Below, in pieces: positions 55,203 through 64,000 of a DNA stretch of 64,000 nt. Position 1 is the stretch's first letter, and each line of letters begins with the position of its first letter. The stretch spans positions 124,001 through 188,000 of the forward strand of contig CALSNT010000006.1 in NCBI GenBank assembly GCA_943787785.1, in the 5' to 3' direction. The notes below the pieces were generated by a model. It did no database searches, was not told the DNA's origin, and was given only the letters and a program-made list of their open reading frames with translations. The translations under genes and the position numbers were made by a program. The DNA comes from an uncultured Paracoccaceae bacterium (lineage in GTDB: Bacteria; Pseudomonadota; Alphaproteobacteria; Rhodobacterales; Rhodobacteraceae).

Positions 55203-56729
55203 ATGACAGTAGTACGCGCGGCGGTCTTCGCCGCGCTTTTCCTTTGCGCTTCGGCTTTTTCAGCCATTGCCCAGACCGTCACATTGACGGCGCGCGACGG
55301 CTCGTTGGAGCTCAGCGGGCGGCTGCTCCATTTCGACGGCGAGTTTTATCAGCTGGAAGGCAACTTCGGACGGGTCACGGTCGATGGCTCGAAAATGATC
55401 TGCCATGGCCGTGCCTGCCCGGATAACGGCCCCTTCGTGGCCGGTGTCAGTTTCGCAGGCGATGCCACGGTTGTGCGCCGCCTGATGCCGGCACTTGTCG
55501 AGGCATTCGGCCGCACGCAGGGTTACACGACATTGAAAGTTGTCCAGAGCGACCGGCGTTTCCGTTATGATCTGCGTGAGGTTTCTCCGGCGAGATTAGT
55601 GGCGCAGTTTTCATTTTCGGCATCTACCTCTGGCGAGGGGTTTGATGATCTTGTCGCTGACCGCGCCGATATTGTGTTGGCTTTGCGCCCCCCCCAATCC
55701 GAGCGCAGCAGGAGCCGGGCCGGGGTGCCACGAGTTCTGGGCCTGGACGCCATCGTCCCTGTAGTTGCCGCCGAGAATCCGCTTACTGCAATCTCCCGAA
55801 CGCGACTGGCGCAGGCTTTCGCTCGCAAATTAACCAGCGCGGACCTTTGGGAGGGCGAGAAACCCCTGCGCTTGCACGTCCCGGTACAGCAATCCGGTTT
55901 GATGGCTGAGTTTCGCCGCCGGGTCATTTTGCCGGAAGGTCTGACCCTCGGTATGCCGGTGACCCGCCACCGCGAGGCGATCAAACTCACCGATTCTGTC
56001 GCCAGTGATCCCAACGCTCTGGGCATTTCGACCTATTCGGATATCGGGGCCGCCGTCCCGCTGGTGTTGGCGGGGCCTTGTGCGTTTGCGTCCGTGGCGA
56101 CCGAGGACGCATTGCGCACCGTCGATTATCCGCTGACCCTACCACTGTATCTTTATCCGCCCGCCCGACGCCTGCCGAAAGTTGCCCGCGAGTTTCTGGC
56201 ATTCACCCGCACCCCCGAGGCGCGTCTGGCGGTGCAACAGGCCGGGTTTGTCGATCAATTCCTCGGAACCATCCCAATCGAAGCACAGGGAGAGCGCCTA
56301 GCCCACGCCATCGAAGCCGCTCGTGAACCGGGCGCACAGGCCGACCTGCGCCGCGTGGTCGAGCGTGTCGAAGGGGCAGCCCGTCTGACACTGACGTTCC
56401 GGTTTGAGGATGGCTCGACCGAACTGGACGCAATATCGCAGTCTAACATCGCGCTTCTGGCGGGCGCGTTGAACCGGGGTGAATTTGTGGGCCGGACGCT
56501 GCTGTTCTCTGGGTTCTCAGATGGCACCGGTCCTGCCGAGGACAATCGAAAGCTGTCACTGGATCGCGCCCGAAAAGTGCGCAATGCGGTTCGCGCCGCG
56601 ACCACCAAAGCCGCCGCGGCTGACCTGAAATTGATCGCCGACGGGTTCGGTGAGGCGATGCCGCTGGCGTGTGATGAAGTGGACTGGGGGAGGAAGATTA
56701 ACCGCCGCGTGGAGGTTTGGTTAAGGTAG
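55203..56729 (+). CDS. Periplasmic solute-binding-like domain fused to an OmpA C-terminal domain
   Basis: A 508-residue exported fusion. A signal peptide (about 1-23) is followed by a PstS-like periplasmic binding fold (about 60-345) with features such as AGDATVVRRLMPALVEAF, LGISTYSDIGAAVP and REFLAFTRTPEARLAVQQAGFVDQ. The C-terminus (about 390-508) is an OmpA-type peptidoglycan-binding domain: FEDGSTELDA, GFSDGTG and LSLDRARKVRNA, ending NRRVEVWLR. It could be a cell-wall-anchored phosphate or small-molecule receptor; partners are unknown. Co-transcribed with the preceding secreted gene. Confidence 0.82.
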   Translation: MTVVRAAVFAALFLCASAFSAIAQTVTLTARDGSLELSGRLLHFDGEFYQLEGNFGRVTVDGSKMICHGRACPDNGPFVAGVSFAGDATVVRRLMPALVEAFGRTQGYTTLKVVQSDRRFRYDLREVSPARLVAQFSFSASTSGEGFDDLVADRADIVLALRPPQSERSRSRAGVPRVLGLDAIVPVVAAENPLTAISRTRLAQAFARKLTSADLWEGEKPLRLHVPVQQSGLMAEFRRRVILPEGLTLGMPVTRHREAIKLTDSVASDPNALGISTYSDIGAAVPLVLAGPCAFASVATEDALRTVDYPLTLPLYLYPPARRLPKVAREFLAFTRTPEARLAVQQAGFVDQFLGTIPIEAQGERLAHAIEAAREPGAQADLRRVVERVEGAARLTLTFRFEDGSTELDAISQSNIALLAGALNRGEFVGRTLLFSGFSDGTGPAEDNRKLSLDRARKVRNAVRAATTKAAAADLKLIADGFGEAMPLACDEVDWGRKINRRVEVWLR

Positions 56730-56809
56730 CGAGCCCGCTAGCCAGCATTCTTGATGCCGATTGCCACGTAGCGGGACGAAGTCGCTGTTCAAAGTGCTGA
56801 CTATCCGGC

Positions 56810-57844
56810 CTATCGGCAACTTGCGCGGGCTTGAGAGAACGATAACAACCGCTTGGACTTTTCGTCCCACAAATGCAGCCGCACGTTTCCGACGCTTTGC
56901 CGGATCGTCATTCGGTTGCCGTCAGCAAGCTCGATGTGATCGCGCAGCACTTCAGGGAGGCGATAGAACGGTATGCGGCTGTAAAGGTGATGCACGTGGT
57001 GTATGCCGATGTTCGCACTCAGCCACTGCAACACAGATGGCAACACATAGTGCGAGCTACCTTTCAAGGCCGAGTCGTGCAATTGCCAGTCCTCCTCGGA
57101 GTCCCAATGCGCGTCCTCAAACTGATGCTGTACATAAAACAGCCACACCCCAGCTGTCGCCGCCAGTAGCGTCGTGGGCAGGAAAATCAGCAGGATTGGC
57201 ATCAAGCCCCCAAAATGCAGGACCAGCGCCAAACAGGCCAGAAGCGCGGCGTTCGTGCACATCGCACTTACCCAGTATTTGGCGCTGGCCATCAGACCCA
57301 AGGGCAATCTGTTCTGCAGAAAAAAGAGATAGCTGGGCCCCAGGCCGAACATCACTACAGGATTTCGATAGAGCCTGTATTTCAGGCGGTTAAGCAATGT
57401 AATTTCGTAATACTCAACAACCGTCATGGTGTAGACTTCACCAATGCCGCGCCGCGCAAGATTTCCTGACGAGCTGTGATGAATGGAATGCGTGCGCCGC
57501 CAAACGTCGTAGGGTGTCAGAGTCAGCACCCCGATCACGCGCCCAAGCCAATCACTTAGCGTCCGATTGTTGAAAAAGGCCCCATGTCCACAATCATGCT
57601 GGATTGCAAAAAGGCGCAACAAAAAGGCGGCATTGATCATCGAGATCGCCAATGTCAGCCAATAACTTACGGACAGAGACCACCAGGCCAGAACCCACAA
57701 AAGGAGAAAGGGACCGACAGTTACACCCAGTTCGAAGGCACTGCGCATCGAGTTGGGCTCTCGATATTTCGAGAGAACCCTGACCCAGTCACTTGGCGCA
57801 CGGGGTTTTTGCTCTTCTTGAGTTGTGTCAGGGTGATCGAACAT
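56810..57844 (-). CDS. Fatty acid desaturase
   Basis: Membrane di-iron desaturase of 344 residues. The three His boxes are visible: HDCGHG, HSIHHSSSG and HHVHHL. Several membrane segments separate them. The third box type suggests acyl-lipid or acyl-CoA desaturation. The gene and its upstream region have visibly lower GC than neighbours (one 60-base stretch near 57390 has only 22 G/C), pointing to transfer. Convergent with the OmpA-fusion gene. Confidence 0.9.
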   Translation of the reverse strand: MFDHPDTTQEEQKPRAPSDWVRVLSKYREPNSMRSAFELGVTVGPFLLLWVLAWWSLSVSYWLTLAISMINAAFLLRLFAIQHDCGHGAFFNNRTLSDWLGRVIGVLTLTPYDVWRRTHSIHHSSSGNLARRGIGEVYTMTVVEYYEITLLNRLKYRLYRNPVVMFGLGPSYLFFLQNRLPLGLMASAKYWVSAMCTNAALLACLALVLHFGGLMPILLIFLPTTLLAATAGVWLFYVQHQFEDAHWDSEEDWQLHDSALKGSSHYVLPSVLQWLSANIGIHHVHHLYSRIPFYRLPEVLRDHIELADGNRMTIRQSVGNVRLHLWDEKSKRLLSFSQARASCR

Positions 57845-58065
57845 ATGCCTACTTTATTTACTAGTTGTGCCGCCCCCCTATCTGAAGAATGCGAACTCGC
57901 AAATGCCCCTGACAAGAAATGCCGGAAAAACTGGTCCGGCTGAGGCTTGCGACGCATTTATTTCGGGTTCGGTACGCAACAAAGCCTATCGGATGCTGCA
58001 GTGCCAATATCCGGGTTGGCTCCAAGCGGCCACTCAAATGTGAAGAAACCACTGCACCTGGCCCG
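57845..58065. other. Intergenic gap upstream of the desaturase
   Basis: 221 bp between the desaturase start and the stop of the CoA-transferase pseudogene. It must contain the desaturase promoter on the minus strand; no confident promoter, operator or terminator was recognised. Confidence 0.4.
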
Positions 58066-59215
58066 TCACACTTTCCGGCTGGACCTTAGCCCTGTCCGTA
58101 CCTCGTCCCCATGCTCGTCCAACCCCGGTGCCGCACGGCCTTCTGCAAGTTCTGCCCCGGAGAACCGAAAAGGCGGCCGCACTGTCGGAATTCCCTCGGC
58201 CACCTGATGCGCACCGCGCGCTGCCACCTGCGGATCGGCGAAGACGTCGGCGAAGTCGTTTATCGGACCCGCTGGGACACCGGCTCCCTCACAGGCCGCC
58301 AGCAGATCCGCCTTGGAGAATGTCAGGGTTGCTTTGGTCAAACGCGCGGTCATTGCCTCACGATGGGCAATCCGATCGGCGTTGGTCAGGTAATCGGGAT
58401 CGGTCGCCATCTCAGCATCCCCGAGCAACGCGCATAGTCGTTGGTACTGTGCATCGTTGCCTGTGGCGATGATGATCCAGCCATCAGCACAATCAAATAC
58501 CTGATATGGCGTCAGGTTCTGATGTGCGTTGCCAATCCGCTGCGGCGCTTCCCCGGTTGTCAGATAGTTCATCGCCTGATTGGCGGTGATCGCCACCGCA
58601 ACATCCAGAAGGCCCAGGTCGATATGCTGCCCCTCACCCGTCTGATCGCGCATTCTTAACGCGGCCAGAATCGCCGTCGCTGCATACATGCCGGTGAAAA
58701 TATCCGTTACCGCGACGCCGACTTTCTGAGGCTGACCCACGGGTGCGCCGGTGATCGACATCAGGCCGGACATGCCCTGAATAATGTAGTCGTAACCGGC
58801 GCGATGGGCTTAGGGACCGTTCTGCCCGAAGCCGGTTATCGAGCAGTATATCAGGCGCGGGTTGAGTTTGCGCACGGCCTCCCAATCCAGTCCGTATTTC
58901 GCCAACCCGCCAACCTTGAAGTTCTCGATCAGTACGTCAGCGTCGCGGATCAATGCGATCAGCGTCTCGCGCCCTTCATCGGTGGAAAAATCCAGCGAGA
59001 TGGAGCGTTTTCCCCCGATTGCAGCTGTGAAAATAACTCGCCGAGCGGTCATCACCCTTTTGGACAAAAGGCGGCCCCCACTGGCGGGTATCGTCGCCCT
59101 TGGGGGATTCGACCTTGATGACATCCGCACCCAGATCGGCCAGCGTCTGACCGGCCCAGGGACCGGCCAAAATACGTGCCAGTTCGACGACCTTCAGGCC
59201 ATCTAGCGGCGTCAT
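58066..59215 (-). pseudogene. CaiB/BaiF-type CoA-transferase, inactivated by a frameshift and a nonsense codon
   Basis: The ancestral gene would encode about 382 residues of a formyl-CoA-transferase-like (class III) protein. It starts [23 protein letters not shown] at 59215. A CCCCC run (59012-59016) holds one base too many: after CNRGK the frame is lost, and the correct continuation [16 protein letters not shown] is in the next frame. Further on, in that frame, the family motif GPYAHRAGYDY is interrupted by TAA at 58810-58812 instead of a Tyr codon. The rest continues cleanly to 58066. Two independent lesions argue for a true pseudogene. It overlaps the DsbA-like gene by ATGA. Confidence 0.88.
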
Positions 59216-59877
59216 CCGTCGATCTTCGCGTCCAGGATGCTGCGGAAGTTGGTCTGAAACTCGGTGTTGTCGACCTTTTGGCCGTCAACCAAGAACGTCG
59301 GCGTGCCAGACACATCGTCCGCCTCGGAGTCCTCCTGAAATTTTGCAAACATCGCCTGTGCCATCGTGGCGTCGGTCAGGCAGGCTTCCAGCTTGTCGCC
59401 GTCCAAACCGGCCGCCAGACCGATACGGCGCAGGTTGCCGGCGATCTCGGCGGGTTCGCCTTGCGTCCAATTGGACTGCTTTTCATAGATCATCTGGGCA
59501 ATCGGGAAGTATTTCTGGGCGCCGTCGCAGCGTGCCACCATTGCTGCCCATAGGCCGAAACGGTCGAAATAAACCTCGCGGTAGACAAAGTTGATTTTGC
59601 CGTTGTCGATGTAGTCCGCCTTCAGATCCTTGAACGCGCCTTCATGGAACGAGCGGCAGTGAGGGCAGGTGAAACTGGCATATTCAGTCACTGTTACAGG
59701 CGAATTCGGGTTTCCAATCGAAATCTCGGGTACGATGGATGTGTCCACATCTTCGGCAGACTGCGCTTGAGCACCGAGGATCGTCTGCGCCCGATCAACA
59801 GCGCGACCGGAATTGAGGTACCAAAGGCCCGCGGCTGCAACAGCAGCAACGACGACAATAGAAAGAAGACGGTTCAT
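59212..59877 (-). CDS. DsbA family thiol-disulfide protein
   Basis: A 221-residue exported oxidoreductase or thioredoxin-like protein. An N-terminal hydrophobic segment (residues 5-20) is a signal or anchor; the active site CPHC is at 71-74 in [13 protein letters not shown], and the cis-Pro loop GTPTFLVDG is near residue 185, as in DsbA/DsbG-like periplasmic proteins. It probably forms or isomerises disulfides. The stop overlaps the pseudogene start (ATGA). Confidence 0.9.
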   Translation of the reverse strand: MNRLLSIVVVAAVAAAGLWYLNSGRAVDRAQTILGAQAQSAEDVDTSIVPEISIGNPNSPVTVTEYASFTCPHCRSFHEGAFKDLKADYIDNGKINFVYREVYFDRFGLWAAMVARCDGAQKYFPIAQMIYEKQSNWTQGEPAEIAGNLRRIGLAAGLDGDKLEACLTDATMAQAMFAKFQEDSEADDVSGTPTFLVDGQKVDNTEFQTNFRSILDAKIDG

Positions 59878-59892
59878 TACGGAGATACCCTT

Positions 59893-60420
59893 TTAACGGT
59901 TGGATTTGGTCAGGACATTGGTGCCCAGCGCTTCAAGTGCGGCGCGCAGGGTGTCGTCGGACACGCCCTTTGCGACCTCATGTGCTTTGGCTTGCAGTTT
60001 CGGGTCGGGGGTCGGCGCGGTAGCTTTCGCGGGGGCGTGGTCAAAGCTGACCTTGCCATCGGCGAACCCCTGCGGAGCAGTTTGCGTCACGCGAATGCGG
60101 GAAATCGCGGCGTAGCCATAGCAGGCATTTACTCGCTCTTTCAGTGACTCGCTTGCCATTTCGATCATTGGCGCTTGCGCACCGGTGGTTAGCAGGGTCA
60201 GCGTCGCGCCCAACCCGCCACGGCCATAGCTGATGTTGACGGGGCGCGTCGCGGCGGCAATATCAGCGCCTGCTATTTCGGCCCAGTGGGTCAGCAGTCG
60301 GGTCACCGCAAAGCCACGACCCTCGCCCGCCTGACGAATACGCGCCTGGACGAGGCCCGAGGTCCGCTCGAATCCCCGCATCCGGCGGTCGTTTGGCGAT
60401 GTGGTGGCGGGCGGCGGCAT
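59893..60420 (-). CDS. DciA-like protein (DUF721)
   Basis: A 175-residue protein of the DUF721 family, in other bacteria the replicative-helicase loader DciA. The N-terminal domain matches: MRGFERTSGLVQARIRQAGEGRGFAVTRLLTHWAEIAG, and a SFDHAPAK region follows with a basic, low-complexity tail. Start ATG 60420 (MPPPATTSPND) is chosen over a much longer upstream frame. Upstream, it is divergent from mutY. The helicase role is inferred from the family. Confidence 0.82.
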   Translation of the reverse strand: MPPPATTSPNDRRMRGFERTSGLVQARIRQAGEGRGFAVTRLLTHWAEIAGADIAAATRPVNISYGRGGLGATLTLLTTGAQAPMIEMASESLKERVNACYGYAAISRIRVTQTAPQGFADGKVSFDHAPAKATAPTPDPKLQAKAHEVAKGVSDDTLRAALEALGTNVLTKSNR

Positions 60421-60525
60421 TCGGACTCCCAATCGGCTGTTGGCCCTGTTTATTTCAACTTCGCGACCTATTCTACGCAGTATCTGTTCGCAGGGCCTCT
60501 GCAAGCAAGCATCGGAGCATAAAGA

Positions 60526-61587
60526 TTGCGTGACGAGGGGACGAATGGCGCGGCGATTAGCGACGAATTGCTGAAGTGGTACGATGCTCACGCCCGCATT
60601 CTGCCCTGGCGCGTTGGCCCGGCGGATCGTGTTGCGGGGGTTTTGCCCGATCCGTACCGCGTCTGGCTATCCGAGGTGATGCTGCAGCAAACCACCGTTG
60701 CGGCAGTGAAGGGATATTATGAGCGGTTCACGTCCCTTTGGCCCGATGTCGCGGCGCTGGCCGCCGCTGAAGACGGCGCGGTGATGGCTGAATGGGCGGG
60801 TCTCGGATATTACGCCCGTGCGCGCAATCTTTTGGCTTGTGCGCGGGCTGTCGCCGCCGATCACAGCGGGACGTTCCCGGACGATGCCGAAGCACTGCGG
60901 CGCCTGCCGGGGATCGGCCCCTATACCGCCGCCGCGATTGCGTCGATTGCGTTTGATCGACGTGAAACTGTGGTGGATGGGAACGTCGAACGGATCATTT
61001 CACGCCTGTTCAGGGTCGAAACACCCCTGCCAGTAGCTAAGCCTGAGCTTACACGACTGGCGAAGTCGCTGACGCCAGATCTGCGCTCCGGGGACCACGC
61101 GCAAGCGATGATGGACCTCGGCGCGACGATCTGCACACCGCGCAGTCCGGCTTGTGGCATCTGCCCCGTAATTGCGCATTGTCAGGCGCACGCCGCCGGA
61201 ATGGCCGCAGACCTGCCTGCGAAGATCAAGAAGAAAGCCAAGCCGGTCCGCCACGGCTTTGCCTATGTCGTTCGCCGCGCCGATGGTGCGTGGCTGTTGG
61301 AGCGCCGTCCGGCAAAGGGCCTGTTGGGCGGCACGCTCGGCTGGCCGGGGTCGGAGTGGGGCGACGATCCTACGCCGTCGCCACCGCTGGACGCCGACTG
61401 GACCGAATTGGGAGAGGTACGTCACACCTTCACCCATTTTCACCTGCGCCTGCGGATTTTCGCCGCGTCGGTCGATCAATTCGCGCCCGCCGATTTCACT
61501 CCGGCGGCTGATTTCAACCCCAGCCACCTGCCCACGCTGATGCGCAAGGCCTATTCCGTTGCGTCCGACACCCTGGGCGCGAATTGA
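60526..61587 (+). CDS. mutY: Adenine DNA glycosylase MutY
   Basis: Removes A mispaired with 8-oxoguanine. It has 353 residues, start TTG 60526 with GGAG about 8 bp upstream. The N-terminal helix-hairpin-helix/GPD core shows EVMLQQTTVAAV, LPGIGPYTAAAI and the catalytic Asp in VVDGNVERI; the iron-sulfur Cys cluster is CTPRSPACGICPVIAHC. The C-terminal NUDIX-like part binds 8-oxoG. Divergent from the DciA-like gene. Confidence 0.95.
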   Translation: MRDEGTNGAAISDELLKWYDAHARILPWRVGPADRVAGVLPDPYRVWLSEVMLQQTTVAAVKGYYERFTSLWPDVAALAAAEDGAVMAEWAGLGYYARARNLLACARAVAADHSGTFPDDAEALRRLPGIGPYTAAAIASIAFDRRETVVDGNVERIISRLFRVETPLPVAKPELTRLAKSLTPDLRSGDHAQAMMDLGATICTPRSPACGICPVIAHCQAHAAGMAADLPAKIKKKAKPVRHGFAYVVRRADGAWLLERRPAKGLLGGTLGWPGSEWGDDPTPSPPLDADWTELGEVRHTFTHFHLRLRIFAASVDQFAPADFTPAADFNPSHLPTLMRKAYSVASDTLGAN

Positions 61588-61640
61588 GCCAGCCCACCCG
61601 CTGCGCTATGAAGCATCCGTTGTAACGATCTGGACGGGTA

Positions 61641-62798
61641 ATGACCGACACCCCAATATCTGCGCGCCCATTTACGGCCAGCCTACGCGCCGCGCTGCCA
61701 TTCTGGGCCTCGCTGATCATGCTGCCGATGGTGGCACTGGCGGCCATCTATGGAGGCTGGGCGCTGTTGCTGGTGCCGTTGACCAGCTGGTGGCTGTTCT
61801 CGATTCTGGATCTGATTATTGGCATCGACCGTGAAAGCCTTGACCCAGAGACAGCCGACGCCGAGCTGTTCTGGCATCGATTCATCACCCTGATCTGGCC
61901 CGCCCTTCAAGCCGTCCTGATCTTCGGAACGCTCGCATATGCAACTCAAACAACGCATCTCGGGGCGTGGGAGAAGATCGGCCTTTTCTTCGGTGTCGGC
62001 GTCGTTTCGGGTACCATCGGCATCGTCTACTCGCATGAGCTGATGCATCAACGTAACCGTGAGGAGCGCTGGCTGGGTGATATCCTGTTGGGGATGACAC
62101 TCTATGGTCATTACCGCAGCGAGCACTTGCTGGTGCATCACACCTACGTGGGCACGCCACGCGATGCGGTGACGGCGCGCTATAATGAAGGGTTTCACCG
62201 GTTCTTTCCCCGTGTATTGCGGGAGGGGATCCGTTCTTCCTGGCGCGCCGAAGTGGCGATGCAAATGCGGCGGGGGCATTCTCCCTGGCACGCCTCGAAC
62301 CCCTTCTGGCGCTACTGGGGGCTGCAACTTGCATTTCTTGCATTGGCGTTTGCCATTGGCGGCTGGATCGGCGTTTGCCTGTTCGTCTATCAGGCCTTCA
62401 TTGCAATCTGGCAGCTGGAATTGGTGAATTACGTTGAACACTACGGGCTGACCCGCGAACATCTGGGCCATGGGCGCTATGAGCGTGTCAAACCACACCA
62501 TTCCTGGAACGCGGACTTTCGAGCCTCGAACTGGCTGCTGATCAATCTGCAGCGCCACGCCGATCATCATATGAAACCGGATCGGCGCTACCCTCTACTC
62601 CAGACATACTCGGAAAATGACGTGCCGACCCTGCCCTATGGCTATCCAGTGATGACGGCCATTGCGATGATCCCGCCTTTGTGGCGGCGATACATGAATC
62701 CACGCGTGCGTGATTGGCGGCGGCATCACTATCCAGAGACTACGGATTGGAGCGCCTACAATTCGGCCACCAACCCGATGCCTGCCCGGGCAAGCTGA
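61641..62798 (+). CDS. alkB: Alkane 1-monooxygenase (AlkB)
   Basis: Membrane di-iron hydroxylase, likely oxidising medium-chain alkanes or related compounds. It has 385 residues with several hydrophobic segments. The histidine boxes are HELMHQ, HLLVHH, NYVEHYG and LQRHADHH, all characteristic of AlkB. A rubredoxin or reductase partner is not in the window. Substrate range is not predictable. Downstream lies the ccrM terminator hairpin. Confidence 0.92.
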   Translation: MTDTPISARPFTASLRAALPFWASLIMLPMVALAAIYGGWALLLVPLTSWWLFSILDLIIGIDRESLDPETADAELFWHRFITLIWPALQAVLIFGTLAYATQTTHLGAWEKIGLFFGVGVVSGTIGIVYSHELMHQRNREERWLGDILLGMTLYGHYRSEHLLVHHTYVGTPRDAVTARYNEGFHRFFPRVLREGIRSSWRAEVAMQMRRGHSPWHASNPFWRYWGLQLAFLALAFAIGGWIGVCLFVYQAFIAIWQLELVNYVEHYGLTREHLGHGRYERVKPHHSWNADFRASNWLLINLQRHADHHMKPDRRYPLLQTYSENDVPTLPYGYPVMTAIAMIPPLWRRYMNPRVRDWRRHHYPETTDWSAYNSATNPMPARAS

Positions 62799-62801
62799 GA
62801 C

Positions 62802-62833
62802 AAAAAGGGGCCCCGTCCATGCGGACAGGGCCC
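62802..62833 (-). terminator. Intrinsic terminator of ccrM
   Basis: Read on the minus strand: GGGCCCTGTCC, a four-base loop, GGACGGGGCCCC and TTTTT. It lies 45 bp past the ccrM stop and just after alkB on the other strand. Confidence 0.85.
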
Positions 62834-62877
62834 AAGGTTGTGCCGTGGTAGGGCCACAGGCACAGGCGGTAGATCGT

Positions 62878-63999
<1,122 letters not shown>

Positions 64000-64000
64000 T

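Overview
The window looks like the chromosome of an alphaproteobacterium of the order Rhodobacterales (Roseobacter/Rhodobacteraceae type). The reasons are the GC-rich coding sequence, the gene order rho-mnmE-mnmG-rsmG-parA-parB, the cell-cycle DNA methyltransferase CcrM, the secA / parvulin / argJ / mutT cluster, and the AlkB, UbiG and CaiB-type genes. Nearly all of it is densely packed housekeeping sequence, with many ATGA start/stop overlaps and mostly short intergenic gaps. I see no tRNA, rRNA, CRISPR array, insertion sequence or prophage.

Layout. 1-6.3 kb: the 3' part of rho, tRNA modification (mnmE, mnmG), rsmG, and the chromosome-segregation genes parA and parB. Two perfect 16-bp parS sites lie inside the starts of mnmG and rsmG. 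6.3-13.4 kb: hemW, rdgB and rph leftward, the heat-shock genes hrcA-grpE rightward, mutS leftward. 13.5-20.4 kb: a YrbL-like gene, msrA, a secreted DUF7282-like protein, argG, two Nudix genes, hslO and a CCA-adding enzyme. 20.4-26.5 kb: a LysE-type exporter, two half-size ABC exporters, a P-loop kinase and an RNA m5U methyltransferase. 26.6-28.6 kb: an envelope cluster (two L,D-transpeptidases and a CAP lipoprotein). 28.6-34.7 kb: hemH, a methyltransferase-like gene, comF, glutaredoxin, a nitrilase-family hydrolase, a MarR regulator, ubiG and prolyl iminopeptidase. 34.8-40.4 kb: a complete peptide/nickel-type ABC importer. 40.4-41.9 kb: a small accessory patch holding a gene remnant and a RES/Xre toxin-antitoxin pair. 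42-47.4 kb: the rimP-nusA-ylxR-infB operon behind its own promoter and a leader terminator. 47.5-54 kb: a small secreted protein, a flavin-type oxidase, mutT-argJ, a parvulin isomerase and secA. 54.2-56.7 kb: a secreted pair of unknown function. 56.8-64 kb: a low-GC fatty acid desaturase, a doubly inactivated CaiB/BaiF CoA-transferase pseudogene, a DsbA-like thioredoxin, DciA-like, mutY, alkB and ccrM.

How the parts fit. ParA, ParB and the parS sites form a segregation module, and ccrM adds cell-cycle methylation. The rimP-nusA-infB operon joins ribosome maturation, transcription elongation and translation initiation. SecA with a periplasmic parvulin serves protein export. MutS, MutY, MutT and RdgB cover mismatch, oxidised-base and nucleotide-pool repair.

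Most notable points: the parS sites embedded in coding starts; a promoter plus an intrinsic terminator just before rimP, which together look like an attenuator or short leader RNA; the RES/Xre pair with a perfect 16-bp palindrome upstream; a 5'-truncated oxidase remnant beside it; a CoA-transferase with two separate lesions; a permease with a duplicated N-terminal extension; and a secreted pair behind secA of which one member fuses a solute-binding-like domain to an OmpA peptidoglycan-binding domain. No clearly new multi-gene system was found. That secreted pair is the best candidate for undescribed function.
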